From Myxococcales bacterium 68-20 (GTDB lineage Bacteria > Myxococcota_A > Polyangia > Polyangiales > Polyangiaceae), in assembly GCA_001899635.1 (NCBI GenBank), contig MKVQ01000016.1, forward strand, positions 355,454-419,453: 64,000 nt of DNA. The letters run 5' to 3'. Positions 1-8,283 of the stretch are shown piece by piece; position 1 is the stretch's first letter; every line of letters begins with the position of its first letter. The notes below the pieces were generated by a model. It was not told the DNA's origin, ran no database searches, and saw only the letters and a list, made by a program, of their open reading frames with translations. The position numbers and the translations under genes are program-made.

Positions 1-175
1 CCAAACAACTCGTAGACGTCGGGGATGGCTAGAACGGATCGGAGCATCGACGCGCCGAGGATAGTCCCGGAGCACGAGGGGCGCCAACCTTTGGTCGCGC
101 TCCTTCTCTCCACGAAATCGGCACTACAGGCGGATCAGCGAGGCCCTCGTCCGTATCGCCACTCTCGGACACGGG

Positions 176-1000
176 TCACGAGGGCCGGCGGGCGATCGCG
201 ATGACGGAGGTCCCGAACGGCGCGTCTCGCCGCTTGGCGACACGCCGCGCTTCGCGACCGAGCGCCCACGTGAGGACGTCGTTCACGACGGGCACGGTGC
301 GGAGCTCCGAGACCACCTTCTCGCGCTCGCGAGCGGCATCCCCGCCCTTGAGGCTCGCGAGGCGGCGGCCGAGCCACATCATCGGGAAGAGCAGCGAGAA
401 GAGCTCCGTGACGTACTCGACCTGAAGCCCGGAGCGCTCGAGCGCGGCGCGGAGCCCGGCGACCTCGTAACGTCGGAAATGGCCCGAAGCCACGTCGAAG
501 TAGCTCCAGAGGCTCTGGCGTGCCGGCACCGTGAGGAGCAGCACGCCGCCTGGCGCAAGGAGCCGGACGACCGCATCGAGCGATGCTGTCTCGTCTGGAA
601 GATGCTCGAGGACATCGAACATCCCGACGAGCGCAAACGGGCCGGAGACCGGCGGTGCAGTGAGGTCACCCTCGACGACGCGGCAGCGGAGGCGCTTTCG
701 CGCGATCGCCACGGCGTTTCCGAACGGCTCCATCCCCGTGACGGCGTCGGCTCCGAACACGTCGACGAGCGTACGGGTCACGTTCCCCGTGCCGCAGCCG
801 ATCTCGAGGACGTTCGAAGGTTGCGGAAGGGACGGCTCGACCTGACGAAGGAGCGTCTCGATGACGCGCCGGCGCGCGCGAAACCAGAAATGCCGATCTT
901 CGGCGGCAGCGATCGGTGCGAAGAACTCGGGATCGTAGCTCAGCTCGTCGACGCCCGGGACGGTGCTCGACTTGGCTTCGCGCTTGTCACTCGAACGCAT
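176..1000 (-). CDS. Class I SAM-dependent methyltransferase
   Basis: A 274-residue soluble methyltransferase of the class I Rossmann fold. VLEIGCGTGN at residues 64-73 is SAM-binding motif I, FDVLEHLPDE (128-137) is the post-II/motif IV region, and LLAPGGVLLLTVPA (147-160) is the usual strand-5 motif. HFWFRARRR near residue 40 is common in methyltransferases encoded in polysaccharide clusters. The ATG start lies inside the 3' end of wecE (14-nt overlap), so it reads as the last gene of the rmlB-rmlA-wecE unit. A role in modifying the sugar or lipid-linked glycan made with that unit is inferred from position only; the substrate cannot be read from the sequence. Nothing recognisable follows in positions 1-175. 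Confidence 0.85.
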   Translation of the reverse strand: MRSSDKREAKSSTVPGVDELSYDPEFFAPIAAAEDRHFWFRARRRVIETLLRQVEPSLPQPSNVLEIGCGTGNVTRTLVDVFGADAVTGMEPFGNAVAIARKRLRCRVVEGDLTAPPVSGPFALVGMFDVLEHLPDETASLDAVVRLLAPGGVLLLTVPARQSLWSYFDVASGHFRRYEVAGLRAALERSGLQVEYVTELFSLLFPMMWLGRRLASLKGGDAAREREKVVSELRTVPVVNDVLTWALGREARRVAKRRDAPFGTSVIAIARRPS

Positions 1001-2111
1001 GGATCGCCTCGATGACCTTCATTTGATCGGCCTCGTCGAGATCCGCGTAGAGCGGAAGTCGCACGAGCTGGTCGCTCACACGTTCGGTCACGGGGCAGTC
1101 GCCCGCGCGCCCGCCGAAGCGGCGTCCCATGGGAGAGGTGTGGAGCGGCACGTAATGGAACGCCGCCTTCACGCCGCGTGCGTCGAGGTGCTCGATGAAG
1201 GCGGTTCGCCGCTCGAGGTTTGGCAGCAGGAGATAGAACATGTGGAACGTCTGCTCGCAGTGCGACGGCACGAGTGGCAGCCGAACGTCTCGCGCGGCCG
1301 CCCATGCGGACAACTCCTTCGCGTAACGCTCCCAGACGCGTCGTCGTCGGTTCTGGATCGCCTCGCGCGCCTCGAGCTGGGCGAGCAAGAGCGCACCGAG
1401 GACATCCGACAGAACATAGCTCGAGCCGATGTCGACCCAAGTGTACTTGTCGACCTGTCCCCGCAGGAAGCGGCTTCGGTTCGTCCCCTTCTCGCGCAAG
1501 ATCTCCGCTCTTTCGACCAACGTTGCGTCGTTGACGACGAGCGCGCCGCCCTCTCCGCACGAGAAGTTCTTCGTCTCGTGGAAGCTCTGCGTCGCGAGCC
1601 GTCCGAAAGTGCCGAGCGGTTTGCCACGCCACGTGCCGAAGAGGCCATGGGCATTGTCCTCGACGACGCTCGCCCCCGCGCGCGTTGCGATGTCGAGGAT
1701 CGCGTCCATCTCGCACCCGACGCCCGCGTAGTGCACCGGCACGATCGCCTTCGTTCGCTTCGTGACGAGCTGGTCGAGCCGACTCTCGTCCAGGTTCAAC
1801 GTGTCGGCGCGGATGTCGGCGAAGACTGGCTTCGCTCCGCGAAGTACATACGCGTTGACCGTGGAGACGAACGTGAACGACGGCACGATGACCTCGTCGT
1901 CAGGCCCCAGGTCGAGCAGCATGGCGCTCATCTCGAGTGCGTGCGTGCACGACGTCGTGAGGAGCACCCTCTCGGTGTCGAGCCCCTCTCGAAGCAGCGC
2001 CTCCGAGCGGCGACAGTAGGGGCCGTCACCGGAGACCCGGGACCGCGCGAGCGCATCCTTGATGTAGTCGAGCTCCCTGCCGGCGAGAGCTGGGCGGTTG
2101 AACGGGATCAT
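987..2111 (-). CDS. wecE: dTDP-4-amino-4,6-dideoxygalactose transaminase
   Basis: A 374-residue PLP enzyme of the DegT/DnrJ/EryC1 family, close to the WecE/RffA branch. It should transfer an amino group from glutamate to C4 of dTDP-4-keto-6-deoxy-D-glucose, giving dTDP-Fuc4N (dTDP-thomosamine). The motif FHETKNFSCGEGGAL surrounds the expected Schiff-base lysine, K181, and EDNAHG (151-156) carries the aspartate that pairs with the PLP nitrogen. Length matches the family (about 375). It starts with ATG 9 nt after the rmlA stop, and its last 14 nt overlap the methyltransferase gene. The two upstream genes make its substrate from glucose-1-phosphate, which supports the specific assignment over other DegT enzymes. 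Confidence 0.9.
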   Translation of the reverse strand: MIPFNRPALAGRELDYIKDALARSRVSGDGPYCRRSEALLREGLDTERVLLTTSCTHALEMSAMLLDLGPDDEVIVPSFTFVSTVNAYVLRGAKPVFADIRADTLNLDESRLDQLVTKRTKAIVPVHYAGVGCEMDAILDIATRAGASVVEDNAHGLFGTWRGKPLGTFGRLATQSFHETKNFSCGEGGALVVNDATLVERAEILREKGTNRSRFLRGQVDKYTWVDIGSSYVLSDVLGALLLAQLEAREAIQNRRRRVWERYAKELSAWAAARDVRLPLVPSHCEQTFHMFYLLLPNLERRTAFIEHLDARGVKAAFHYVPLHTSPMGRRFGGRAGDCPVTERVSDQLVRLPLYADLDEADQMKVIEAIHAFE

Positions 2112-2120
2112 CGGCTCACG

Positions 2121-3002
2121 TCACCGGCCGTCGTCGGCGAGTTGGAGGAGGTAGGCGCCGTACTCGGTCTTGTCGAGCGACCGGCCGAGGGCCGCAAGCG
2201 CGCTGGCATCTATGAATCCCTTGCGAAACGCGATCTCCTCGGGGCATCCGATCTTCAACCCCTGACGCGTCTCGACGGTCTGAATGAACGTCGAAGCCTG
2301 GAGAAGCGAATCAGGCGACCCGGTGTCGAGCCACGCCGTCCCTCGCCCGAGGATGGAGAGAGTGAGCTTGCCGCGCTCGAGATAAACACGGTTCACGTCG
2401 GTGATCTCGACCTCACCCCGCGCGGACGGCTTGATGGACTTCGCGATCGACACGACCTCGTTGTCGTAGAAGTAGAGACCCGGGACGGCGTAGTTCGACT
2501 TCGGCTTCACGGGCTTCTCCTCGATCGAGAGGACCTTGCCGATCTTGTCTCCCCGCTCGAATTCCACGACTCCGTATTGAGTCGGATCTTTGACGTAGTA
2601 GCCGAAGATGCGAGCCCCGTCCGTGAGCCGCGAGGCATCTTCGATTCGCTCGACGAACCCCGTCCCGTAGAAGAGGTTGTCACCGAGAACGAGGCAAACG
2701 GTGTCGCTCCCGACGAAGTCGGCGCCCAGGACGAACGCATCGGCGAGCCCGCGCGGCGCCGTCTGTTCGACGAAGGTGAGGTTGATGCCCCACTTCGCCC
2801 CATCCCCCAACATCTCCTCGAAGGCGGAACGATCACGTGGCGTGGTGATGACGAGGATGTCACGGATCCCCGCGAGCATCAGGGTGCTCAAGGGGTAGTA
2901 GATCATCGGCTTGTCGTAGATCGGCAAGAGCTGCTTGCTGATCCCGCGGGTGAGCGGATAGAGACGCGTGCCGGAGCCGCCGGCGAGGACGATACCCTTC
3001 AT
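2121..3002 (-). CDS. rmlA: Glucose-1-phosphate thymidylyltransferase
   Basis: A 293-residue cytoplasmic nucleotidyltransferase that makes dTDP-glucose from glucose-1-phosphate and dTTP, the first step of dTDP-sugar synthesis. The N-terminal signature [18 protein letters not shown] is complete, with GGSGTRL at residues 8-14. Further family landmarks are [25 protein letters not shown] and the EEKP motif. The ATG at 3002 was chosen over an upstream in-frame start because the protein family begins exactly at MKGI. This ATG overlaps the rmlB stop in an ATGA arrangement, so translation is probably coupled. Product inhibition by dTDP-rhamnose is typical of the family but cannot be judged here. Confidence 0.95.
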   Translation of the reverse strand: MKGIVLAGGSGTRLYPLTRGISKQLLPIYDKPMIYYPLSTLMLAGIRDILVITTPRDRSAFEEMLGDGAKWGINLTFVEQTAPRGLADAFVLGADFVGSDTVCLVLGDNLFYGTGFVERIEDASRLTDGARIFGYYVKDPTQYGVVEFERGDKIGKVLSIEEKPVKPKSNYAVPGLYFYDNEVVSIAKSIKPSARGEVEITDVNRVYLERGKLTLSILGRGTAWLDTGSPDSLLQASTFIQTVETRQGLKIGCPEEIAFRKGFIDASALAALGRSLDKTEYGAYLLQLADDGR

Positions 3003-4114
3003 CGCTGCGTCGACTCTTGGGTGGAGCTCTTGGCGTAATACGCCGCCTGGAAACGGCGATGCTCCTCCGTCGCAACGCTCCTCCGCCACGCGTCGTTCGC
3101 CAGATACCAACGAACTGTTTCGACGAGGTGTGTCTCGAGGGTCCGTGTCGGGGCCCAGCCGAGCTCGCGGCGCGCCTTCGAGGAGTCGATCGCGTAGCGG
3201 AAGTCGTGGCCCTTACGATCGGGGACGTACGTCATCAGCTCACGCGAGGTCCCTCGAGCCCGCCCGAGCTCGGCATCGACGAGGTCGGCGATCCGCTCCA
3301 CGACTTGCTTGTTCGAGAGCTCCTCGTCGCTGCCGAAGAGGTAGCTCTCTCCGGGACTGCCCGTCACGAGGGCCTGCCAGACCGCGTCGGCGTGATCGTC
3401 GACGTGGATCCACTCACGCACCTGCTGCCCCGCGCCATACACCGGCAGCATCTTCTTCTCGGCGGCATTGGTGATCATCAGCGGGATGAGCTTCTCTGGC
3501 AGCTGCCGAGGTCCGTAGTTGTTGCACGTGTTCGTGATGATCGCCGGGAAATCGTAGGTCCTCGCATACGAGCGCACGAGCAGATCGCTCGCTGCCTTCG
3601 ACGCGGCGTAGGGAGAGTTCGGCGCGTACGGAGAGGACTCCGTGAACCGCCCGGTCGGCCCGAGCGCGCCGTAGACCTCGTCCGTGGAGACATGGACGAA
3701 TCGCGTCGGCTCGGAGCGATCGGCCTTCGCCCACGCACGTCGCGCGGCGTCGATGAGGACGAAGGTGCCGTTGACGTTCGTCCGGACGAACGCATCCGCC
3801 GACTCGATGCTGCGATCGACGTGCGACTCTGCAGCGAGATGGAGCACCGAATCGATGTCGTGTTCGGCGAAGAGCTTCTCCAGAAGGCTCCGATCGCAGA
3901 TGTCGCCCTGAACGAACCTGTAGCGAGGGTCCAGTTCAACGCCGTCGAGATTGGACAGGTGGCCCGCATAGGTCAGAGCGTCGAGGACAACGACTCGCGT
4001 TAGGTGCTTTCGTGCTCGCTCTCCGAGCACCGTCCGCACGACGCTGCTGCCGATGAAGCCGGCACCGCCGGTGATCAGCAGGTTCCTTGGCTGAAACACT
4101 CGTTTCTCGACCAT
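2999..4114 (-). CDS. rmlB: dTDP-glucose 4,6-dehydratase
   Basis: A 371-residue extended short-chain dehydrogenase that converts dTDP-glucose to dTDP-4-keto-6-deoxyglucose. The NAD-binding GGAGFIGSS lies near the N-terminus, the catalytic Thr-Asp-Glu is in [10 protein letters not shown], and the YxxxK pair is in [10 protein letters not shown]. Genes rmlC and rmlD for rhamnose synthesis are absent nearby; wecE follows instead, pointing to Fuc4N rather than rhamnose as product. The ATG at 4114 is preferred; a TTG four codons upstream is possible and neither has a strong Shine-Dalgarno sequence. It is the first gene of the four-gene minus-strand unit, so the promoter should lie in 4115-4400. Confidence 0.95.
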   Translation of the reverse strand: MVEKRVFQPRNLLITGGAGFIGSSVVRTVLGERARKHLTRVVVLDALTYAGHLSNLDGVELDPRYRFVQGDICDRSLLEKLFAEHDIDSVLHLAAESHVDRSIESADAFVRTNVNGTFVLIDAARRAWAKADRSEPTRFVHVSTDEVYGALGPTGRFTESSPYAPNSPYAASKAASDLLVRSYARTYDFPAIITNTCNNYGPRQLPEKLIPLMITNAAEKKMLPVYGAGQQVREWIHVDDHADAVWQALVTGSPGESYLFGSDEELSNKQVVERIADLVDAELGRARGTSRELMTYVPDRKGHDFRYAIDSSKARRELGWAPTRTLETHLVETVRWYLANDAWRRSVATEEHRRFQAAYYAKSSTQESTQR

Positions 4115-4538
4115 TTGAGGCCGCAATGGTAGCCGAACCGACGCAACGGCGCACTGCCTGCGGCCCCGTGTACGACCAGACCGGCGCCGTCATCCTCGAT
4201 CCTGACGCGCCGGTCCGCGAAGCCCGACCCCGACGCCGCTGACCGCGGGCACTCGCCCCTCGTCACGATGCTTCAGGACATCCGGCAACTACGCTGACAC
4301 GGGGGATGCGTCGCGCGGCGTGCGTCCGTCGATGCCACCGGTTCAAGCAGCGGATACAGAGCCGACGCAAACACGAGGCCGCCGCTGACCGGAGGCGCCT
4401 ACGCGCCGGCTCTTGCGACGCTTCTCCAACGACCGAACGCCGCGAATCCCTCGCCCGAGCATGGAACGCTTCAGCCGACGTCCCAATAGGCCGTCGGCTG
4501 AAGCTCACCGCTAGGAGTTTGGGCCGAGAGCTGGCCGT
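4115..4538. other. Intergenic region upstream of rmlB
   Basis: About 420 bases without a convincing gene. It should hold the promoter of the rmlB unit (reading left) and the 3' end and terminator of the protease gene at 4539. The short open frames here have Arg/Ala-rich translations without family signatures and look like high-GC noise. Confidence 0.6.
4468..4504 (-). terminator. Stem-loop after FG-GAP protease gene
   Basis: A perfect 12-bp inverted repeat (gcttcagccgac at 4468-4479, gtcggctgaagc at 4493-4504) with a 13-nt loop, starting 34 nt beyond the stop of the minus-strand protease gene. There is no clear U-run on the transcript side, so it is a terminator-like or mRNA-stabilising hairpin rather than a textbook intrinsic terminator. 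Confidence 0.5.
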
Positions 4539-6383
4539 TTAGAGGTCGAACCTCCCGGCACACCACTGCGTGGAGTCAATCCAGCCACCGCCCGTACCCC
4601 AGGACTGCAACTGAAACGACGCCCCGGTCGAACGACGCACAGCGAAGGTGTTGGTGCCGGAATTGGGCCACACCGTCGCAAGGTCCGTCCGCCCGTCACC
4701 ATCGAAGTCTCCCGCCGTCCACTTCGCGTAGTCCATCCAGCCGCCGCCGGACGAGTCCCACTGAGACCATCCACTGAACGAGCTGCCCGTGGTGGGGTAC
4801 ACCGCGACCTTCGCTGTCCCGCCCGAGTTCCACGCAGCTGCAAGGTCCCAATACGGCTTTCCGTTCACCGGATTGACCCGACCAGTGAACTTTCCGGCAA
4901 GCCACTGCGTGGTGCCCATCCACCCGCCTGCCGAATTGAGCCAATGCACCGGCGTAGAGAACGACGAGCCCGTCGATGGACGGATCGTGATCGTGTTCGT
5001 GCCGCCGTTGTTCCAGATCGCCGCGATATCATCGAGCCCGTCTGCATTGAAGTCACCGACAGCCCAACGCGTGTCCGGCCAGCCGCCCTGCTGCTTGGCC
5101 CATTGCTGAGGCGCCAAGAAGGTCGACCCGTTGGACGGGAACAGCGTAATCGACGTCATCTTCGGCGCCCCGGTCGTCGGAGTCGGATTCGACGTACTTG
5201 CAGGAGCGTCCTGATCGGGCCAAACGATCGCAAGATCGTCGTAGCCATCGCTGTTGAACTTTCCGGCAAGAACTCGCATTCCGCTCTGGAACGGAAGCTG
5301 CCGGGCCGCCCAGTTCGAGACCGTAAAGGAGCTCCCCGTGGAGAGGCGCACGGCGATCGTCGCCATGCCGAATTCGTTCCAAACCGCGGCGAGGTCCGTC
5401 AGGCCGTCCCCATTGAAGTCGCCGGCCGCCCACTTCGCCGAGTCCATCCAGCCGCCGCCCGAATTGTCCCACTGGCTACCGCTGGTAAAGCTCGTGCCCG
5501 TGGAAGAATATTCGGCGACCTTGGTCGTCTGGAACCAGTTCCATGCTCCGCTCAAGTCGCTTCGGTATGCGTTGGGAGCCGTCTGGCACGGGTCGGTGTT
5601 CGCCGTCGACGACCCCGCCATCATCTGATTCACCCAATCTCGAACGTACGTTGCTCTGACGTGGTCTGCCGCGAGCACAGTCAGGGCGGTGCTCGGCGGC
5701 GCGTATGACGTATATCCGAGGCCGCTCTCGACCCCACTAATATTACCGCTCGCATCGAAGCACGGTCCTCCCGAGTCACCCTTCCACTGGATCTGGCCAG
5801 CCCCGTTGGGATCGATGTTGTATCTGCGGGAACTCGACGTCGAAGCCGTCTTGAGCACAGCCGTTCTCAACGTCCCGAAACCAGAGCCGGAAGGCGTGCC
5901 GGATCCGTCGTAGAACGCGGCGTTGTGGCCGTAGCCATAGCAGGTGAGCGTCTGGTTGGCGGTCACATATGTGCTCGACAGAGCAGCGGATGCCGTCCCC
6001 AACGGTGCGGAGAGGTGAATGAGCGCGACATCCACCGAGTCGTGACGACCGCCTGGCGGCGGTGCCTCAGGATGACGAACAACCCAGTTCGCATTTACCG
6101 TCGCACCAGCAGACGTCGTCACCGGGAAGCTTGCAGGTCCGGTTGCCCCCACACAATGCGCCGCCGTCAGAACCCAACGATTGGAAAGCAGAGTACCGCT
6201 GCAACCATTGGCCACGTTCACGACTGTTCTGGCCAAGGTGTCGCTGGCACCCGGGGTGTTCCCATTGATGATCGCGTCTTGAGAAATCCCGACGTCTTCG
6301 GACGACACAAGGTCTGCAGCGCAACCAGAAGCCGTAACCGCCGTCACCAGCCCGATGAAACCAATAATCGACCTGACTCGCAT
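4539..6383 (-). CDS. Secreted trypsin-like protease with FG-GAP repeats
   Basis: A 614-residue exported serine protease of the S1 (trypsin) family with a repeat C-terminus. A signal peptide ends in a lipobox-like TASGC (Cys21). The propeptide-cleavage-like IINGN (about 38-42) precedes the protease domain. The catalytic triad is complete: H76 in LTAAHC, D118 in SVDVALIHL, S204 in GDSGGP. From about residue 270 come repeats of roughly 60 residues with a Ca-binding-like GDFNGDGLTDLAAVW signature (five clear copies plus partial first and last ones), expected to fold as an FG-GAP/VCBS beta-propeller. A paralog lies at 10683-12587 on the other strand. It probably degrades or binds extracellular protein or sits on the cell surface; the substrate is unknown. 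Confidence 0.88.
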   Translation of the reverse strand: MRVRSIIGFIGLVTAVTASGCAADLVSSEDVGISQDAIINGNTPGASDTLARTVVNVANGCSGTLLSNRWVLTAAHCVGATGPASFPVTTSAGATVNANWVVRHPEAPPPGGRHDSVDVALIHLSAPLGTASAALSSTYVTANQTLTCYGYGHNAAFYDGSGTPSGSGFGTLRTAVLKTASTSSSRRYNIDPNGAGQIQWKGDSGGPCFDASGNISGVESGLGYTSYAPPSTALTVLAADHVRATYVRDWVNQMMAGSSTANTDPCQTAPNAYRSDLSGAWNWFQTTKVAEYSSTGTSFTSGSQWDNSGGGWMDSAKWAAGDFNGDGLTDLAAVWNEFGMATIAVRLSTGSSFTVSNWAARQLPFQSGMRVLAGKFNSDGYDDLAIVWPDQDAPASTSNPTPTTGAPKMTSITLFPSNGSTFLAPQQWAKQQGGWPDTRWAVGDFNADGLDDIAAIWNNGGTNTITIRPSTGSSFSTPVHWLNSAGGWMGTTQWLAGKFTGRVNPVNGKPYWDLAAAWNSGGTAKVAVYPTTGSSFSGWSQWDSSGGGWMDYAKWTAGDFDGDGRTDLATVWPNSGTNTFAVRRSTGASFQLQSWGTGGGWIDSTQWCAGRFDL

Positions 6384-7073
6384 GGCTCAACGCTCCAATC
6401 TTGGTGTTCGACTCGTTCGACGGAACGAGTCGTGCCGGGCGGCGAGCCGACGTCTCGCACGAGCTCCCCCTCTGCACAAATCCCCCTCGCACGAGCGACT
6501 TCGCACGGAACGGTCGCCCATCGAACCGGTTACGTCAATCGTCAAAATCGATCATTCCGATCAAAACGGGCGATGCAACTTTTGCACAGCTCAGTCCCGA
6601 CGAGGTGAGCGAGGTCGAGCGCGCGCAGCTTCCTTCGTCACGGGTTCGACACGGAATGCGCGCTCCAACGTGCTCGACGGAGCCTTCGTCGAGAGCGGCC
6701 TCAGGGATCGCGACGAGAGCGGCCGAGCGCATCCAGTACTGCGCACTGCTGCGTGACAGCTGGCACTATTTTGAGGGGGCTCGGTTCACCGCCCCCGTGA
6801 CCGAGTCGCGATTCGGTCACGGGCGGAGCGGGCTGCAGCGATCGCACGGGAGCGAAAGGGGGATGCAAGCACGCTCTCGGCTTCTTACTTCGCGACCATC
6901 ACGGTGCCGCGGCGCGAAGCGAATGCGTACGGCGGTCCATCGAGTTGGGCATCGGCATCGAAGGGGCAAGGAGCGTCCCTCGAATGGCTGAAAGCCGAGC
7001 GGGCCACCACGTCACGAGCGCTCCACTTCGTTTGGAGCCAGCCCGCAGCCGTCGGGTATCTCTCATGGGAGTG
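6384..7073. other. Intergenic region, 690 bases
   Basis: No convincing gene. The part next to 6384 should contain the promoter of the minus-strand protease gene; it is locally AT-richer (around 6530-6590) than its surroundings. Open frames across 6401-6991 lack any family feature and were not accepted. One strong hairpin is listed separately. Confidence 0.55.
6789..6826. terminator. Strong hairpin in intergenic region
   Basis: The arms cccgtgaccga (6794-6804) and tcggtcacggg (6813-6823) pair perfectly over 11 bp with an 8-nt loop, and pairing can extend outward across a small bulge. It lies about 250 bases downstream of the minus-strand lipoprotein gene that ends at 7074 and about 400 bases upstream of the protease gene. 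It may end transcription from the lipoprotein gene; no U-run is visible. Confidence 0.35.
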
Positions 7074-7799
7074 TTAGAAGCACGGGGCCTCGTACGAGAC
7101 CTTGTCGCGCTCCTCGATCGTGCCGTCGGGACGGATGAAGAGCACGATGCGATTGCGTTGGCAGGCAGAGCCGTTGGAAGCGAGCACTACGAAGCCGTCG
7201 GCCTCCTGACGGAGCCACTCCCTCGTGCACTCGACACGGTACGACGCCGCTTCGGCGTACATCAATGCGGCGACAGCCGAGTCGACGGTCGGAAGAGCCG
7301 TCTTCAGCTCGCCGAGGTTCGAGATCTTCCCAACGGTGTCGCCCTTCGAGTAGACGAGGTAGAAGCCCTTCGGACCGCCGATGGACGTACCGACATCGTA
7401 CGGGAACAGCACTTCGTGGTTGCTCGATAGACCCGCCAGGCCCGACGTACAGGCCGACACATCGGCGGCGCGCTCGCACGGCGTGCCGAGTGACAACAGA
7501 GGGTAGGGGCTCGCCTCCGGGTCCGACGCGGCGATGGGGCGGCGCTCTAGAAAGTCGTACCCCGCTGCCTTGCGAAGCGCGTCGAAGATCTCCTCGGCCG
7601 GCAGCGGCCGGTTTGCGACGCCCTCGCCAGGACAGCTGAGCGGTTTGGAGAGCGGTCCACCTGCATCCACCGATTCGCGAGCATCCGTGTTCCCGTCCCC
7701 AGCGCCGGCGGGCCTCGATGCCCCCTCTGTGGATCCGCATGCCGAGATCGCACCGGCAATGACAAGACTTCCCACCACAAGCCTGAGGCACCCGTTCAT
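7074..7799 (-). CDS. Unknown exported lipoprotein
   Basis: A 241-residue protein of unrecognised family. From the ATG at 7799 it begins with a lipoprotein signal, LRLVVGSLVIAGAISAC, whose lipobox ISAC places the acylated cysteine near residue 21. A 40-residue Gly/Ala/Asp-rich linker follows, then a folded region with six or so cysteines (LSCPGEG, GTPCERA, VSACTSG, RVECTRE, SACQRN, EAPCF) that probably form disulfides in the periplasm or outside. A TTG six codons upstream is possible but would put extra residues before the signal. It lies alone, downstream of a 480-base gap, with no operon partner. Confidence 0.7.
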   Translation of the reverse strand: MNGCLRLVVGSLVIAGAISACGSTEGASRPAGAGDGNTDARESVDAGGPLSKPLSCPGEGVANRPLPAEEIFDALRKAAGYDFLERRPIAASDPEASPYPLLSLGTPCERAADVSACTSGLAGLSSNHEVLFPYDVGTSIGGPKGFYLVYSKGDTVGKISNLGELKTALPTVDSAVAALMYAEAASYRVECTREWLRQEADGFVVLASNGSACQRNRIVLFIRPDGTIEERDKVSYEAPCF

Positions 7800-8283
7800 G
7801 GCAAGGACTGGGTGCAAAGAAGGTACCGAGCACGCTTGCCATTGGCGATCACGGGAATCGTGGCGGGAGCTCGTTCAATCGTCGTGCAGCATTGGAGCAG
7901 GGCGACACGACGACGGCCGATCTCGATGTCGTAGCTGGCTCATGTCGGCACTGCACCCTAGACGTGCAGAGCTTCGAGAGTCGTCGCCGCCGCCTACACA
8001 ACGCCTCGTCCGAATCGCCCGCCTCGGCCACCCGCTCCCTTCTTCAAGCTCAGCCAGAGCGGCGCCCTCACCTCGCCGGGCCTAGGTAATTGGCTTGGCG
8101 CTCCAGCGCCGCGAGCATCTCGAGGAGGCCTCCGTCGAGGCGTCGGAAGCGAATACGTCGATCGACGACGGCCTCTTCTCGGCGAGAGTCAACCAGCGAG
8201 CAGCGCGCGGCTACGCGGAACAGTCCCGCGCGCTCCCGATTCGAAGCGTTCGTGAAGGAGCCGCTTCGAATCGGGAGTTTCGG
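7800..8283. other. Intergenic region between lipoprotein and AgmX/PglI-like genes
   Basis: About 480 bases. The right end carries a perfect 16-bp inverted repeat. On the minus strand, the frame of the upstream AgmX/PglI-like gene stays open for 68 codons beyond its stop, ending near 8080 (tail QANYLGPAR); this could be chance in GC-rich DNA or a decayed segment. No other coding signal was accepted. Confidence 0.45.
8233..8277 (-). terminator. Perfect 16-bp hairpin after AgmX/PglI-like gene
   Basis: ctcccgattcgaagcg at 8233-8248 and its exact reverse complement at 8262-8277, with a 13-nt loop. It begins 6 nt beyond the stop of the minus-strand gene that ends at 8284, so it is probably a transcript-end hairpin for that gene. 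No U-run follows on the minus strand. Confidence 0.55.

Noticed and set aside
963-3038. A 691-residue plus-strand open frame
   Set aside because: It is the complement of the wecE and rmlA genes; Arg/Glu/Asp-rich translation without any motif. The minus-strand genes have clear family signatures.
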